A stretch of DNA of 64,000 bases from Monosporascus cannonballus (taxonomy: Eukaryota; Ascomycota; Sordariomycetes; Xylariales), in NCBI GenBank assembly GCA_004154925.1, contig QJNS01000017.1, positions 372,001 through 436,000 on the forward strand, read 5' to 3'. Numbering within the stretch: the stretch's first letter is position 1; each line of letters opens with the position of its first letter. Under the pieces are notes generated by a model, which was not told the origin of the DNA, made no database searches, and saw only the letters and a program-made list of their open reading frames with translations. Below, piece after piece: positions 34,114-45,846 of the stretch. The translations under genes were made by a program, and so were the position numbers.

Positions 34114-35924
34114 GCTGTATGCTGGGATACGTCAATATCAAAGGCTTCCTCTCGTCGGGCCCCTTTCCACCCCTGCTGTTTCGTGGCTAACTTATACCCG
34201 TATTCCTTAAGAAGGTATTCGCATAACAGACGCCTCCATTCGCGCTGGGTTAGGGCTCGTCGCCATCGCAATAAGCCGTTAAAGTTACGTTAAAGGAGAT
34301 ACGTATTAATAAGGACAACGTCAATAAGGAACTCGAGGAACAAAACTTTATCACGGCGGCCGCAGACTTTATGTTATAAGGTGTTGTAGCTTCGCAGCTG
34401 ATCAACTTTATCAACGTGGCCTTTATTGAGATTGTACGCTTCAGCGAAAGAGGGAATTTTGACGTATTTAGCCCTAGAAACACCCCATTCTGGCTCAGCC
34501 ATCTTCGTCCTCGGTCTCTTCAAATACCGCTCTCGATAAAATTCTTCGCCGTTGAATACCGTGGACATGAATAGAGTTAATACGTTATCCTTCCACGCAA
34601 ATTGTTAGACAAGGTAATCGGTTATTGCTTCATACCGTAAGTGGTTCCATAATACGTTATCTCGTTAATCATCCGCTTTTTTCAGCTCGAGGAATGGCTT
34701 CCATATGCCCGACTTCGTGGAGGCTGTTGCCGTAACCCCAATTCCCATATAACGGCGGAGATATAGAAGTAGGTTTGCTGATGTAAATAACCAATCAAAA
34801 AACACATGGTACGGCTGTCGAGGAAGCTGTTGCAACAACGTTACAACTGCCTGTTGCGTATCATTCAAGGACTTTAATAACCGTTCTTCTAAAGGAGCTG
34901 TCCGTGATAATCTGCGCTTCTTTCCATCAAGTGGCTTATTGGGAAAAGGAATTCCCATGGGCCCAATTCCGTCGAAGTGCCATAACCACCCAAGGACGCA
35001 TCCCATAACAGCTACCACCCATACCTTGAAGCCATGGGGTATAGGCTTGCTTTTGATGGTTGTGGATATAACAGACCTGCCGAAGAAACGTATTATACCT
35101 TCGTCCACCGCAATAATAAAAGGGATCACGATATATCCGACTAACACTTTCATGATATGGTCCGAAAGCTCTTAAACGCATTAGAACATGCGTGGCAGGT
35201 AGGTCGCATCCTTTGATTCGGGGTCCCAGTAGGTCAAGTGGTAAAAAAGTTTTTCGAACCTATGCCAGCTTAGGTACTTCGTTATAACCTTATGATAAGG
35301 ATCATAAGGATATTAGGACCAATAATGGAGATACCCATTCTCAGGATGGATCCCCATATAAATCAATATGGCTAGGAGAGTATATATCTCGGCCACCGTT
35401 GGAAGGTTGAACTTCCACTCCTTAAAAGCGTGGCCCCAGGGGCCGTAATAGCGGTTCTTTTCTGTATAACCAATCCACTTTTGTACCAGCCAAAGTGGTA
35501 TAAAGCTTTTGAATAGCTTTAAGGGATTGTTAGGCAACTCATTAACCTGAAAAGGGCGGTCGTTTTTTAGCTGCATCGCGATAAACAGAGGGGAATGGCT
35601 CGTTGCTGGAGGCTTATTGGGCTCGAAGGTACCCGCATCGACCTGCGGACACGTACCTTTTTCGTGTAACTGTTCTGCAGCTATTATTAGCCCAAAAAAT
35701 TCGGTAAAAATCATCAAATTATTCGGGAAGGTGTAACTTAGAGAAATAATGCGTCCCCGAATCCATGATGCTTTGATTTGTTGTTGATGTAGCTCTTAAC
35801 AGCGGGATCTAAATCCTAGTGGGATGTTTTGAATGGTGGGATATATGGGGTTGTGAATCGGCGGGCGACGATGACTAACCGTCTTTCCATCAGACTGACA
35901 TGAGAAATGTAAACATACGATTAC

Positions 35925-36143
35925 TATGAGACCCTGCATCACACACAGAAGCATATAACTGAAGAAAAGGTGTATTAAAGGTTGCATGACCTCTAGAAGG
36001 TCCTCTGTAAAAGGTGAAGGTGGTGAACCCTCCTTAAATACAGATAAAAACAGTGGTAGCCAAGAGATAAGAATACCGGAGTGGCCGAAACCATTTCCAC
36101 TAGTCGGTTAGCTAACTAAGCCATGGCGTAGCTAGGTTCAACA
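35925..36143. mobile_element. Solo LTR 1 with target duplication ATTAC
   Basis: A 219-bp sequence beginning TATGAGACCCTG and ending TTCAACA, flanked by ATTAC on both sides (35920-35924 and 36144-36148). It is similar over its first 150-190 bp to 36778-36985. The expected TG start reads TA, explained by one G-to-A change. No internal coding region, hence a solo LTR; the parent family is unknown. Confidence 0.82.
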
Positions 36144-36299
36144 ATTACGGGATTACCGGACTAATACCTAGGTCAAGGTCAATGTTGGTTCCGCCCCTTA
36201 TCCTGAGAAACAGCTTATGCAGTCGTCGTGTCGAGTGTAAGCAGGTGTCCGGACTAAAGTATGGCATAGTTCCGTCAGCAACATGCAGCAAGCAATCCG

Positions 36300-37107
36300 T
36301 TAAGTAAAGTATGTTGGCGGCACAGCAGCCTCATGCCACTTTAATAACTTGCTCTTAAATCTAGATTCATACACAGAATATCTTAGCGGCACGGCAACCT
36401 TACGTCATTTTGGAGGATTTCTTCTCAAATCTGGGCTTTACACAGAGTGTGTTGGTGGTATAGCAGACTCATACCACTTAATCGATTACTTTCAAATCTA
36501 GATTTATACAGAGAGTACGTTAGTGGTACGGCAACTTTATGCCATTTTGGGGGATTTCTTTTCAAATCTAGACTTGTACACAAAGTGTGTTTGACGGCAT
36601 AGCAACCTTACGCCACTTTGTAAGATTTCTTCTTAAATCCAGACTTATACATAGAGTATATTGGCGGCACGGCAACCTTATGCTACTTTAAAGGATTTCT
36701 TCTTAAATTTAGACTTGTACATAAAGTATATTAACGGCATAAAACTCTTATGTCATTTTAATAAATTACTTTCAAATTATGAAACCCTGACATCACACAC
36801 CGAAGCACATAACTGAAGAAAAGTGTATTAACAGGTTGCCTGACCTCTAGAAGGTCCAAGCTAGAAAGTGAAGGTAGCGAACCCTCCTTTTATACACGTA
36901 AATACAGCTGGAGCTGGGAGGAAAAGGTACCAGGGGTACAGGAAGTAATTTCCGCTAGTGCTGACTGGCTTTACTAGGTCTGACACAAATCTAGACTTAT
37001 ACATAGAGTATATTGGCGGCACGGCAACCTGAACACATTTTGAAAGATTTTCTCTTAAATTTAAACTTATACATAAAGTGTGTTAACGGTATGACAAACT
37101 CATGCTG
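36300..37107. repeat. 70-bp minisatellite, seven plus two units, interrupted by solo LTR 2
   Basis: Units centred on TTGGCGGCACGGCAACCTTA recur at 36315, 36385, 36454, 36522, 36593, 36663 and 36733 (spacing 68-71 bp), and two more follow the solo LTR (36991-37107). Unit consensus: CTTATACATAGAGTATATTG, then GCGGCACGGCAACCTTATGC, then CATTTTGGAGGATTTCTTCT, then CAAATCTAGA. Copies differ mainly by transitions. No coding potential seen. Confidence 0.88.
36778..36985. mobile_element. Solo LTR 2 with target duplication CAAAT, inside the minisatellite
   Basis: A 208-bp copy related to solo LTR 1, beginning TATGAAACCCTG and ending TCTGACA, flanked by CAAAT (36773-36777 and 36986-36990). Removing it and one CAAAT rejoins a normal minisatellite unit (TTTCAAAT + CTAGACTT), so insertion postdates the array. 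Confidence 0.87.
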
Positions 37108-37459
37108 TTAACATTAACCGGCTAAGCCCTCCTACCTTCTCGAGCACAAACCCCCTTGTAACTTATCACTCCAGTCAATTCCGAACGCCCTCCTCGAATC
37201 CAGTTAACGAGAATAAGGAGAGAGAAAATGGATATCGGCAAAGTGTGAACAAACCCCATGTGCCGTTTCTCCACCATTGCCAATTGCGCTCAGAACTCCG
37301 TCCTCCGAACGGCTAAACACCAAGCTAGATCTCGACAATAGTCTTACGACCTGGCCACCCAGTCTCATACTAGTCCGAAGCCGTGATGACGTGCAGTTAA
37401 GGGCATCCGCCGTCTAACATTAGACGTATCGTATACCCGCGGAAGAGATATCATGACTC
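37108..37459. other. Intergenic between repeat island and Gpc1 gene
   Basis: About 350 bp of non-repetitive sequence marking the edge of the repeat island; lies 3' of the Gpc1 gene. No feature seen. Confidence 0.55.
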
Positions 37460-39262
37460 CTACTGCCCCAGCCTCCTCTCGCGCGTCCCGGCCTTGATAG
37501 ATTCATCGACGCCCGTCGCTACACCGTTTACGTCCGAATCCGCGGTGTGGGGTTTGCCGGAGTGCTCGTCGAGGAGCGGGATGTCGCTGACGCTCAGGCG
37601 ATTCCCGCTGGCCGGGTCCTCAACCTCAACACCATCCGTGGAGATCTCTCCCTCCATCTCGGTATTGGTCTTCGGATCTAGGACTCCCAGCTGCTTTGAA
37701 CCGGTGTCGCCATCGGCCTGGGGCAACGGCGTCAGGAGCGGAGACTGCAGGCCCATCTCGGGGCTGCTCTGCCACTTCGCGACTTCCGATTTCAGCGACT
37801 CCAGCTCTTTCTGGAAGCGCTTGCCGAAGACATCGATGTAGTACGTTGACCCGTTGTACACGCTCCATACGAATACCACCATCAGAAAACCAGCCGAGGC
37901 CCAGCGATTGTAAAACCATAGCGAACACGGCAACATGGTCAGAACGGCATAGAGGTACTGGATCATCATGAAAGTCGCCTCTTGCAAGTTCACTGGCATC
38001 CACAGCACGAATTTCCCGAGAAACGTCTTGGAATAGGAACGACGTAGCCAGGTAAAGGAGGTGGGCCGACCGGCAGCGATCTTCTCGCGCCGGCGAACCG
38101 TGATAAAGAAATAGTAGCTCAGCTGCCATACAGCGTACGGGATTGTGGACCAGGCGAGCATCGAAATGATATTGGCATAGGCAGTTGGAGACCCCGGCGG
38201 CGAGTTCTTGATAACCCACAACGCCGGGAACTGCTTCTCCTGCTGCTCGGGGGAGAGTAAGTGGACAAGGCAGTGCAAGGTAGCGCACGGCATTATGTGG
38301 ATAAACAACGACGCGACCTTGTCGAAATCGTGGAACACAAGCGAGTTCCGCCACATGATGATAGCGACGGCGTTGTTGCCATTGGCGAGACAGTAGGCGG
38401 CTATGAATAAGCGCTTGGACCCCGGGAAAAACCAGATGCTGGCGAAGAGCAGGAAATTGACGAAGTAGCAGAGATCGGCCAGGAAGTAATGGTAACCGCG
38501 GCTATGGTACGTGTAGTACCGAATGGGCATGAAGTAGACGAGTTGGGCCGTATACCAGATATGGAACCATTCTGGATAGGCCCCTATCAGGTATCCGCTA
38601 ATGAAGATATTTAATGTGGCGCAGATGAAGGACACTTTCTCGCGAAGCGTGATGACCTTGGTGTCGTTCCATTGCTTACTCAGGTTTTCGACGCTCTGCT
38701 TCATGCGTTTCCGGTACCTCTCGAGCTGTTCATCGGCCGAAGGTACCCGCCGCCGCCATTCCTCTATCATGCGCTCCCTTGCCTCCTGGCTCCTGTTCTT
38801 AAGAGCGGCGCGCGATTTGCGGACTTTCTCGGTCTGGGCCGAGATACCTTTCTGTAACTTCTCTAGCTGCTGCGGCAAGGCAAAATTGTCGAGTAAATCA
38901 AGAACCGTCAGGCGATCCAGCGGGGGGAACGAGTCCCAGTCCTCATGATATGAGCTGCTACCCGAGAAGGACGGATGTCTCGATAGACGCGGGCTACCAG
39001 GTGTGGTGGGGTCTAGTCTCGGTGTGCTTGTTACTGACACGGCGTGTTCGAGAGGTGAAGAGCTTAGCGACCCGACTGTGTCATCGGCCGTCAGTCCAGG
39101 GTCGCTGTCTGTTTCCAACCTGCCGGCAGCTATAGGTATTGCTTCGCTCTTTGATTCGGTCATCTCGGCTAAAGTTCTTATAGGGAACCTCTGAATGTCG
39201 CTTCGGAATGATATTCTACGAAGAACTTCGGCTCCTCTAAGAATCACTGCGTCAGTAGCCAT
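37460..39262 (-). CDS. gpc1: Glycerophosphocholine acyltransferase 1 (DUF2838 membrane protein)
   Basis: Single exon, 600 residues. Residues 1-120 are disordered and Ser/Thr-rich. About 125-205 is a charged helical region (LEKLQKGISAQTEKVRKSRA, NRSQEARERMIEEWRRR). The DUF2838/GPCAT core follows with seven or eight hydrophobic spans, including VSFICATLNIFISGYLIGAY, IRYYTYHSRGYHYFLADLCY, FANGNNAVAI-type text and SLVFHDFDKVASLFIHIMPC. The core ends near residue 480 with YNGSTYYIDVFGKRFQKEL, and a disordered tail completes the protein. The family acylates glycerophosphocholine to lysophosphatidylcholine with acyl-CoA, in phosphatidylcholine turnover at the ER. The His/Asp in VFHDFDKV and the His residues of IMPCATLHCLVHLL are candidate active-site residues (inference). 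A later Met (MTESKSEA) is an alternative start. Confidence 0.93.
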   Translation of the reverse strand: MATDAVILRGAEVLRRISFRSDIQRFPIRTLAEMTESKSEAIPIAAGRLETDSDPGLTADDTVGSLSSSPLEHAVSVTSTPRLDPTTPGSPRLSRHPSFSGSSSYHEDWDSFPPLDRLTVLDLLDNFALPQQLEKLQKGISAQTEKVRKSRAALKNRSQEARERMIEEWRRRVPSADEQLERYRKRMKQSVENLSKQWNDTKVITLREKVSFICATLNIFISGYLIGAYPEWFHIWYTAQLVYFMPIRYYTYHSRGYHYFLADLCYFVNFLLFASIWFFPGSKRLFIAAYCLANGNNAVAIIMWRNSLVFHDFDKVASLFIHIMPCATLHCLVHLLSPEQQEKQFPALWVIKNSPPGSPTAYANIISMLAWSTIPYAVWQLSYYFFITVRRREKIAAGRPTSFTWLRRSYSKTFLGKFVLWMPVNLQEATFMMIQYLYAVLTMLPCSLWFYNRWASAGFLMVVFVWSVYNGSTYYIDVFGKRFQKELESLKSEVAKWQSSPEMGLQSPLLTPLPQADGDTGSKQLGVLDPKTNTEMEGEISTDGVEVEDPASGNRLSVSDIPLLDEHSGKPHTADSDVNGVATGVDESIKAGTRERRLGQ

Positions 39263-41051
39263 TAGTAGACGTTTCTAGTCGTTTGTCTGGCGTGTGAGAC
39301 TCTAGAGGGACCAGACTTGGACACCCATAATATCATCCGACTAAAGCATACGAGTACGATAGGGTTGCCAATACCAAGTGCAGCGAGCGAGGGGACTTAC
39401 AGTGAGAGGGATCTTCCCTTTAAATGGAAGCAAACTGGACCCTGGACCACTAGATAGAATCGTCCTGCACAGAGCGGCAGTATTATACGAAACGCTATCT
39501 TTAGTGCCTTGCAGGTTGCAGGTTGAAGATAGTCGTTATGGTTGTGGACGAGAAGGGTGCGCTTGTGACCTCCTACACGTGTGTACAAGCCGAAATATTT
39601 GGCGGTTTCTTGTGACTTGGCAAGGGGCTTGTGGTGGGACTAGACGAGTAGGATTGACATTAAGTCTAGCCGAGGCCTGTAATATGGTTGGAGCCGTCGA
39701 AATAAAGTTGAGGGTCGAGATAAGCTCCGAAGTACTAGAGCCAGGACTGCTGTGCCGATTTTGCCCTGTAAGTGGCTGTGATTGAAGGTCGTGTTCGGAC
39801 GGCGAGATGTGGTTGGACGAAAACGGGAGGGGATGCACGAAACACACAGAGTAGACGACTCGTAGCAGGTCGACAGCTTCGTGTGGCACCGTGAACTCGA
39901 TGTTTTATACACCAAAGGCGACGAATACATCTGCTACGTTAGAGGATATATAAGGCGAAGGAATGCGCGCGGCAAAGTAAGGCGTTCGAGGCGATGGGGA
40001 TGGGGACGAGCAAGCAATAAGTAGAGAATCCAGGGTCCTGATTTGGAGATTGGGTGTTTTGGGACGCGAATGTAGTCTTGGAACCCCTGTTTGGAGCTTC
40101 TACTTAGGTGGGATTGGAAAACGAGCTCCCCTCCTACTCTTCCTCTTGCAGTTTGTTAGATAGAAGCTATTAATTATATATTTTGTGCAACGGAAGGCTA
40201 GTAAAGTTGTAAGAGCTCGAAGAGCTGTTTTAGACATATAAACTGTTGATCTGGAGAACCATGTCCGAGTATGTATGACGCCATATTCAGGCATATATGT
40301 ATTACCGTTAAGAATCAGACACAGTCGGTCTGTGTATTCACATGCCAACCAACGTCGGGGATGAATGTGTGACGTGTGACTGTTATTAGAGCTAGCCTAC
40401 CTAGGTAGCTGGAGCCGCCCCCTCTTATCAGCGATTGCCTATCAGCTTATCTGGGGAAAGGGGCCAGCTACCCCTTGTCAAATGCCTTGCTGGCTACGTA
40501 AGCAGATATGGACATAAGCAGGTTATTATATAAGAGGCATGCCTTTCTCGGACAGCTGACAAGCGGACCTACATTCACTGCCAGACGGCAGAGCATCGTT
40601 GCGCTTACAGTAGGTGGCATCCACATCACACATCCCTGGCGCGTCTTCCCCGTGCCTACCTCATAGCAGGTATGCTCGTTCTGGATTCCCCGCCGTTTAT
40701 GATTTGTCGCGTTATTGACCGGAAAGTGTAGGTACCTCCAACCCTACACTGTCGCGATGCTTCCAAACTGTCAGCCTTATTAGCGATGGAAATTCTCTCC
40801 ACTGGTTTTACCTCCAGTCACTCATTTTCCCGCCTGAGTTAAATGACGTCTTGCCTCTTACAGGTACAATTACGAAGAAACTGAGATGTGCTAAGTCCAA
40901 TTAATTGAACCGCCGCCGCCGCATTTGGGGACAGCGACTTTGGACTTTTAACTTCCGCGCGTGTCGCAATCCGTCGCGTCCAGCTTTGAACCGCGACCTC
41001 GATTATCCCACCTTAGATCGGACAGACATCGTCGAACGTCAGCCAGCCAAC
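39263..41051. other. Divergent promoter region between Gpc1 and SMC1
   Basis: 1.8 kb between divergent genes. Contains the Gpc1 5' flank, several ORFs of up to 135 codons without domains, and near 40900 a GCC-repeat (CCGCCGCCGCC). No further gene recognised. Confidence 0.55.
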
Positions 41052-44000
41052 ATGGGCAAACTCATACGCCTCGAGCTCTTCAGTAAGTCTCTTACTGCTG
41101 TCGTCCTTAATGCGCGATGGCTCTGTTAACCGTGTCCGCTAGACTTCAAGTCCTACAAGGGCCACCATATCCTCCTATTCGGCGATTCCTACTTTACTTC
41201 CATCATCGGCCCAAATGGATCCGGCAAGTCCAATTCGTATGTCGTGCCTAATCCAGACAACCATGAACCGCGCATCCTGCTGGCTGGTCCACTGACTCGG
41301 CTCCTCTTCTTAATAGCATGGATGCCATATCCTTTGTACTGGGCATCAAGTCTTCGCATCTACGATCGGCTCATCTGAAAGACTTGATCTACCGCGGGCG
41401 AGTTCTGAAAACTTCTAAAATAAATGACGACGGTTCTGCCGATCCCAACACGAATGGTCATACCAACGGTCACCCCAATGGCGATTCTCAAGACAAGCCC
41501 ACCCGCAGTGATCCCAAGACAGCCTGGGTCATGGCTGTCTATGAAGATGATGCCGGCGACGAGCAGCGGTGGAAGCGCACAATCACGAGCCAGGGGTCCA
41601 GCGAGTACCGAATCAACGAGCGTGTCGTGACGGCTCAGCAGTACAACGAAGCCCTCGAAGCTGAGAACATCCTCATCAGGGCGCGAAACTTTCTCGTCTT
41701 TCAGGGTGATGTCGAAGCAATCGCTTCACAGTCGCCGCAAGACCTTACGCGTTTGATAGAACAAATTTCAGGCAGTCTCGAGTACAAGGCCGAGTACGAC
41801 AGGCTACAAGCCGAAGTTGACCAAGCCTATGAGAACTCCGCATTCCAACTACAGAGGCGCCGCGGTATTAACTCGGAGATAAAGCAATATCAAGAACAGA
41901 AGCGCGAAGCGGAGAATTTCCAGGCCAAAACAACTGAACGCGATGCCGCAGTAGTCACACATATACTATGGAAGCTCTATCACTTTCAGCAGGTCATGGA
42001 TGAGTCTAGCGCTAAGATCCAGGAACATCAAGAGAACCTCAAGGAGTTTCGTCGCAACATCGAGTCTTTCGAGAAGAAGCTTGAGGCTGCCCGCAGGGAA
42101 CAGTCCGACGCTGCGAAGGACGTTCACAAAGTAGAGCGGGGGATCAAGAAGCAGGAGAAGGAGCTGGAGGAAAAAGAGAACAGTCTTGTTCCCATCGAGG
42201 AAAAGGTGCAGCAGACGAGCCAACAGGCCGAAACGATCGGCAAGAGGATTGACGGCGTCAGTAAGGAGCGTGACGAGCAGAAGAAGTTAATAGCCAAGAT
42301 CGAAAAGGATCTTGCGACAGTTCAGAAAGCACAAAAGCAGTTTGAAGACCAATGGAAGGAGACGATGAAGAAGCAAGGCAAGGAGCTCAGCGATGCCGAT
42401 CGGAAAGAGTACAATTCTTTACGAGCTCAAGCTATGGCTAAGTCTTCGGAGAACCAAGCCAAACTGGAGAATCTCACTCGCCAGCTGAAGACGGATGAGG
42501 TTACAGTCAACAGTCTGAAGGGTAAAGTCGATGCGTACGAAGCTTCCGCCGAAAAGCTGGAGAACGAACTGGCAACTATCGAGGAGCGAAGAGATGCGAC
42601 CCAAGCTTCAGCTAAACAGATATCCGCTGAGATCGACACAAAGAAGAAAGAATTCAATCAGATCCAGTCGGAGAGGGTTAGGACCAACCAGAAACGCACA
42701 GAACTCGACGAAAAGCTCCAAGATGTCTTGAGAAAGCTATTGGAGGCGGACGATGGAAGACGGCAAAACGACAAGGAGGCGAGAACGAAAGAGATGGTTA
42801 CGTCTCTGAAACGCATATTTCCGGGTGTCAAGGGTAGGGTCGGGGAACTCTGCAAGCCGAATCAGAAGAAGTTCGACGAGGCCGTCATTACTGCACTGGG
42901 GCGTGATTTCGACTCCGTCATCGTGGATACCGAGAAGACCATTGTGGAATGCGTGTCGTACCTCAAAGACCAGCGCTTCCCGCCCATGACCTTCATACCT
43001 CTAGACAACATCAAGCTCCCCGCAGTTAACACCGCGGTAAAGGGCATCCCTGGCTCACGGTTCACGATCGAGACTATCGACTATGACAAGTCCCTCGAGC
43101 GTGCCATGGCATATGCATGTGGAAACTCCATTGTCTGCGATACTTTGGAGATTGCCAGGGACATCTGCTACCAGCGAAAGATCGGCGTCAAGGCAGTTAC
43201 CTTGGAAGGGTTTGTGATTCACAAGGCAGGTCTGATGACTGGTGGGCGTGGACCAGACCATAAGGGCGGAAAGCGCCGCTTTGAGGAGCATGACGTCCAG
43301 AATCTACGTAAGATGGCCGACAAGTTCCGAGAGGAAATTGAGAAGCTGCCGAGGGCCGATCGTCGAGGTACTGCGGAGGAGACGTTGCAGAACGAGCTTG
43401 CTGGGCTCGAACAGCGCCTAGCATTCGCCCGCAATGAAGTGACGGCCTTTGACCAAAACCTGGCTAGCAAGAAGAAGGAACTGGACCACGTGGGACGCCA
43501 GCTTCAGGAGTGGGAGCCCAAGTTCGAAGAGGAGGACAGCAAGCTACGAAAGACCCGGTCGTCAGTCGAGAAATTCAAAACTGCAATAGCCCAGGTCGAG
43601 GATAAGATCTTCGCTGACTTCTGCAAACGACTCGGTTATACGGATATTCGGGCGTATGAAGCACAGCAGGGAAGCCTAGAACAAGAAGCTGCCGAGAAAC
43701 GCGCCCAGTTTGACCTTCAGAGGTCGAGGTTAGAAAGCAACAAGAGCTGGGAAACATCCAGGCATAATGAGACGAACAGCAGGCTTCAGAATCTGCAGGC
43801 GCGGCTAGATCGGCTCACCGAGGACATCGAGTCCTATCAAGCCGAGAAAGATGAGATTGAGTCTGCGATAAGCGAGGAGCAAGAGACCCTCGACAAGTTG
43901 CATGACCGGCTCGATAAGTTCAAGGAGAAACTCTCAAAATGCAACGAGAAGGTCGCTGAAGCGAAGGCCGAAGTCCAGAAGAGGTCGAAAGACATCGACA

Positions 44001-45126
44001 ACAGGCAGAAGGCGATTAGTGCCCTGGAGACGGAGCTCGAGAAGACTAGTGCCTCTAAATTCGCCCTCCTAAGAAGGTGCCGACTGGAGCAAATCGGTAT
44101 CCCACTCGAAGAGGGCTCGCTCGATGATCTGCCGAATGAGGATAACCTATTACATCAAGATCCCGACGCAATGGACGTCGATGAGGCCGAGGATGCCTAT
44201 GTCACAGAGGATGCTATGAATGATTACGGCATCGTCGTCAACTTCGACCAGCTGGACGATGATCTCAAGGATGTGAGTTGTCTATAGTAGTCAAATATGC
44301 ATGCATCTGCTAACCCGGACCAGCCCTACGATGACAACATTGAAGAGAAGCTGCAAGAGAAGATATCGTCTCTCGCCGCGGAGCTGGAGAAGTTAAACCC
44401 CAACATGCGAGCGATGGAGCGTCTAGAAGTCGTCGAGGCGAGACTCAAGTCGACGGAGAAGGACCACGAAGACTCGAAGGCGGCCTTCAGGGCGGCCAAG
44501 GACGCCTTCGACGAGGTCAAGGCCAACCGGTACGAGCTGTTCAACAAGGCCTTCACGCACATCCAGGAGCAGATCTCGCACGTATACAAGGACCTCACGC
44601 GGTCGGACCAGTACCCCCTCGGCGGCCAGGCGTACCTGGACATCGAGGAGGACACGGACCAGCCGTACCTGTCGGGCATCAAGTACCACGCCATGCCGCC
44701 GCTGAAGCGCTTCCGCGACATGGAGCACCTATCGGGCGGCGAGAAGACCATGGCGGCGCTCGCACTGCTCTTCGCCATCCACAGCTACCGGCCCTCGCCC
44801 TTCTTCGTGCTCGACGAGGTCGACGCCGCCCTTGACAACGCCAACGTCGAGAAGATCAAGAACTACATCCGCGAGCACGCGGGCCCCGGCATGCAGTTCG
44901 TCGTCATCTCCCTCAAGACCGGCCTCTTCCAGGACTCCGAGAGCCTCGTCGGCGTCTACCGTGACCAGGAGGTCAACAGCTCGCGGACTCTAACGCTTGA
45001 TGTGAGTCTCTTCTTTTTTTTTTTCTCTTTCTCTCTCTCTCTTCTCCCCGTCCCCCTTCTGGAGTTAGGTTATATGGGTCGGGAGTGACGCTAACATATA
45101 CCTCGCAGTTACGCAAGTACGCCTAG
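41052..45126 (+). CDS. smc1: Cohesin subunit SMC1
   Basis: Five exons by hand: 41052-41082, 41143-41236, 41317-44272, 44324-45001, 45109-45126 (18 nt, encoding LRKYA); 1,258 residues, normal for SMC1. The N-terminal ATPase half has MGKLIRLELFNFKSYKG and the Walker A GPNGSGKSN near residues 32-40, with intron 2 directly behind it. A Lys/Asn/Gly-rich insert (TNGHTNGHPNGD) follows, then a long coiled coil. The hinge lies at about 545-670 (FPGVKGRVGELCKPNQKKFD, HKAGLMTGG). The second coiled coil is followed by an acidic linker (DAMDVDEAEDAY), the ABC signature LSGGEKTMAALAL near 1162 and Walker B FFVLDEVDAALDN near 1190. Role: with SMC3 and Scc1, forms the cohesin ring that holds sister chromatids and organises chromatin loops. 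Confidence 0.98.
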
Positions 45127-45846
45127 TCCGCCGGAATTTGTACTTTTTCCATCGCGAGAGATCTGGGGGATTACAGGTTTGTTCTCTTTCTACCAAGGGT
45201 TCGCTGTTTGGCGAAGATGGCAGGCTTCCGCGCGAGGGACCGAGGGAAAGTTATGAGGGGAACGGGGGCTTGATCGTATGGTATTATCAAACCGCCCACA
45301 ACAGCTACATAGGTACTTCTCTATTTACATAGTAGGTTCAGCGGAGGTCTTGTATGAATGAAACAAAATTCACGAAGCCACCGAGTTCGTGTAGCGACGT
45401 ATGTGGTAGATATCACACATGGCTCTTTCTTTTAGTTCGGAAATGATTCCAGCTATTCCCAATCTCGTGACCACGCGACCATATCAATGCGGTTCGTCAT
45501 TGGTTTTTGTGTGTCTCTGCTATCCATTCCTCTATGGCGTTCTAAACCCCCGCCCATCCCGTTCGTCTCGCCTGAAAATAAATCGCAAGCAGCAGAGCCG
45601 CGCCTCCATCTCGCATCACTGCCACCCATCTCCGGGGATATCGCGGTATCGGCGTATCCGTAATGGGGAGCATCCCTAAGTAGCGTATCACATCCCGTCA
45701 CCTGTCCCGTTTCCCTTCAACTGCAGAGGCCTCGGAGGGTTTTACGCGCAGATCTAACACTGTTCTATTTGATACGAATGCCCATCGCGAACCCCCTCTG
45801 CTAACAGCCAAAGAGCCAATCGAACGACCAGCTCCAACCAGGCGGC
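45127..45846. other. Intergenic between convergent SMC1 and TFIIE-alpha genes
   Basis: 720 bp holding the two 3' flanks. ORFs up to 86 codons, no domains. Confidence 0.6.

Larger units (their letters stand above)
26805..35800 (-). pseudogene. piggyBac-type transposase gene split by the LTR retrotransposon
   Basis: One reading frame from about 35800 down to 34114, resuming at 27004 and ending with a TAA at 26805; the 7,104 bp of insertion plus duplication is a multiple of three and removing it restores the frame. Recognisable parts: PFQVNELPNNPLKLFKSFIP (35.5 kb), HRFEKLFYHLTYWDPES, the DDE_Tnp_1_7 core with the first catalytic Asp in IIAVDEGIIRFFGRS (about 35.1 kb), FFDWLFTSANLL (second Asp), CVLGWLWHFDG, MSTVFNGEEFYRERY and the C-terminal Cys-rich end (WACGSCGIPLCNSQQCHYLY at 26.8 kb). 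About ten in-frame TAA/TAG codons (for example 35313, 34665, 34374) interrupt it without indels. TTAA ends and terminal repeats were not located. The N-terminal limit is uncertain. Confidence 0.87.

Noticed and set aside
36300..37107. CRISPR-like spacing of 70-bp repeats
   Set aside because: Repeats are head-to-tail without unique spacers, in a eukaryotic genome; a minisatellite.
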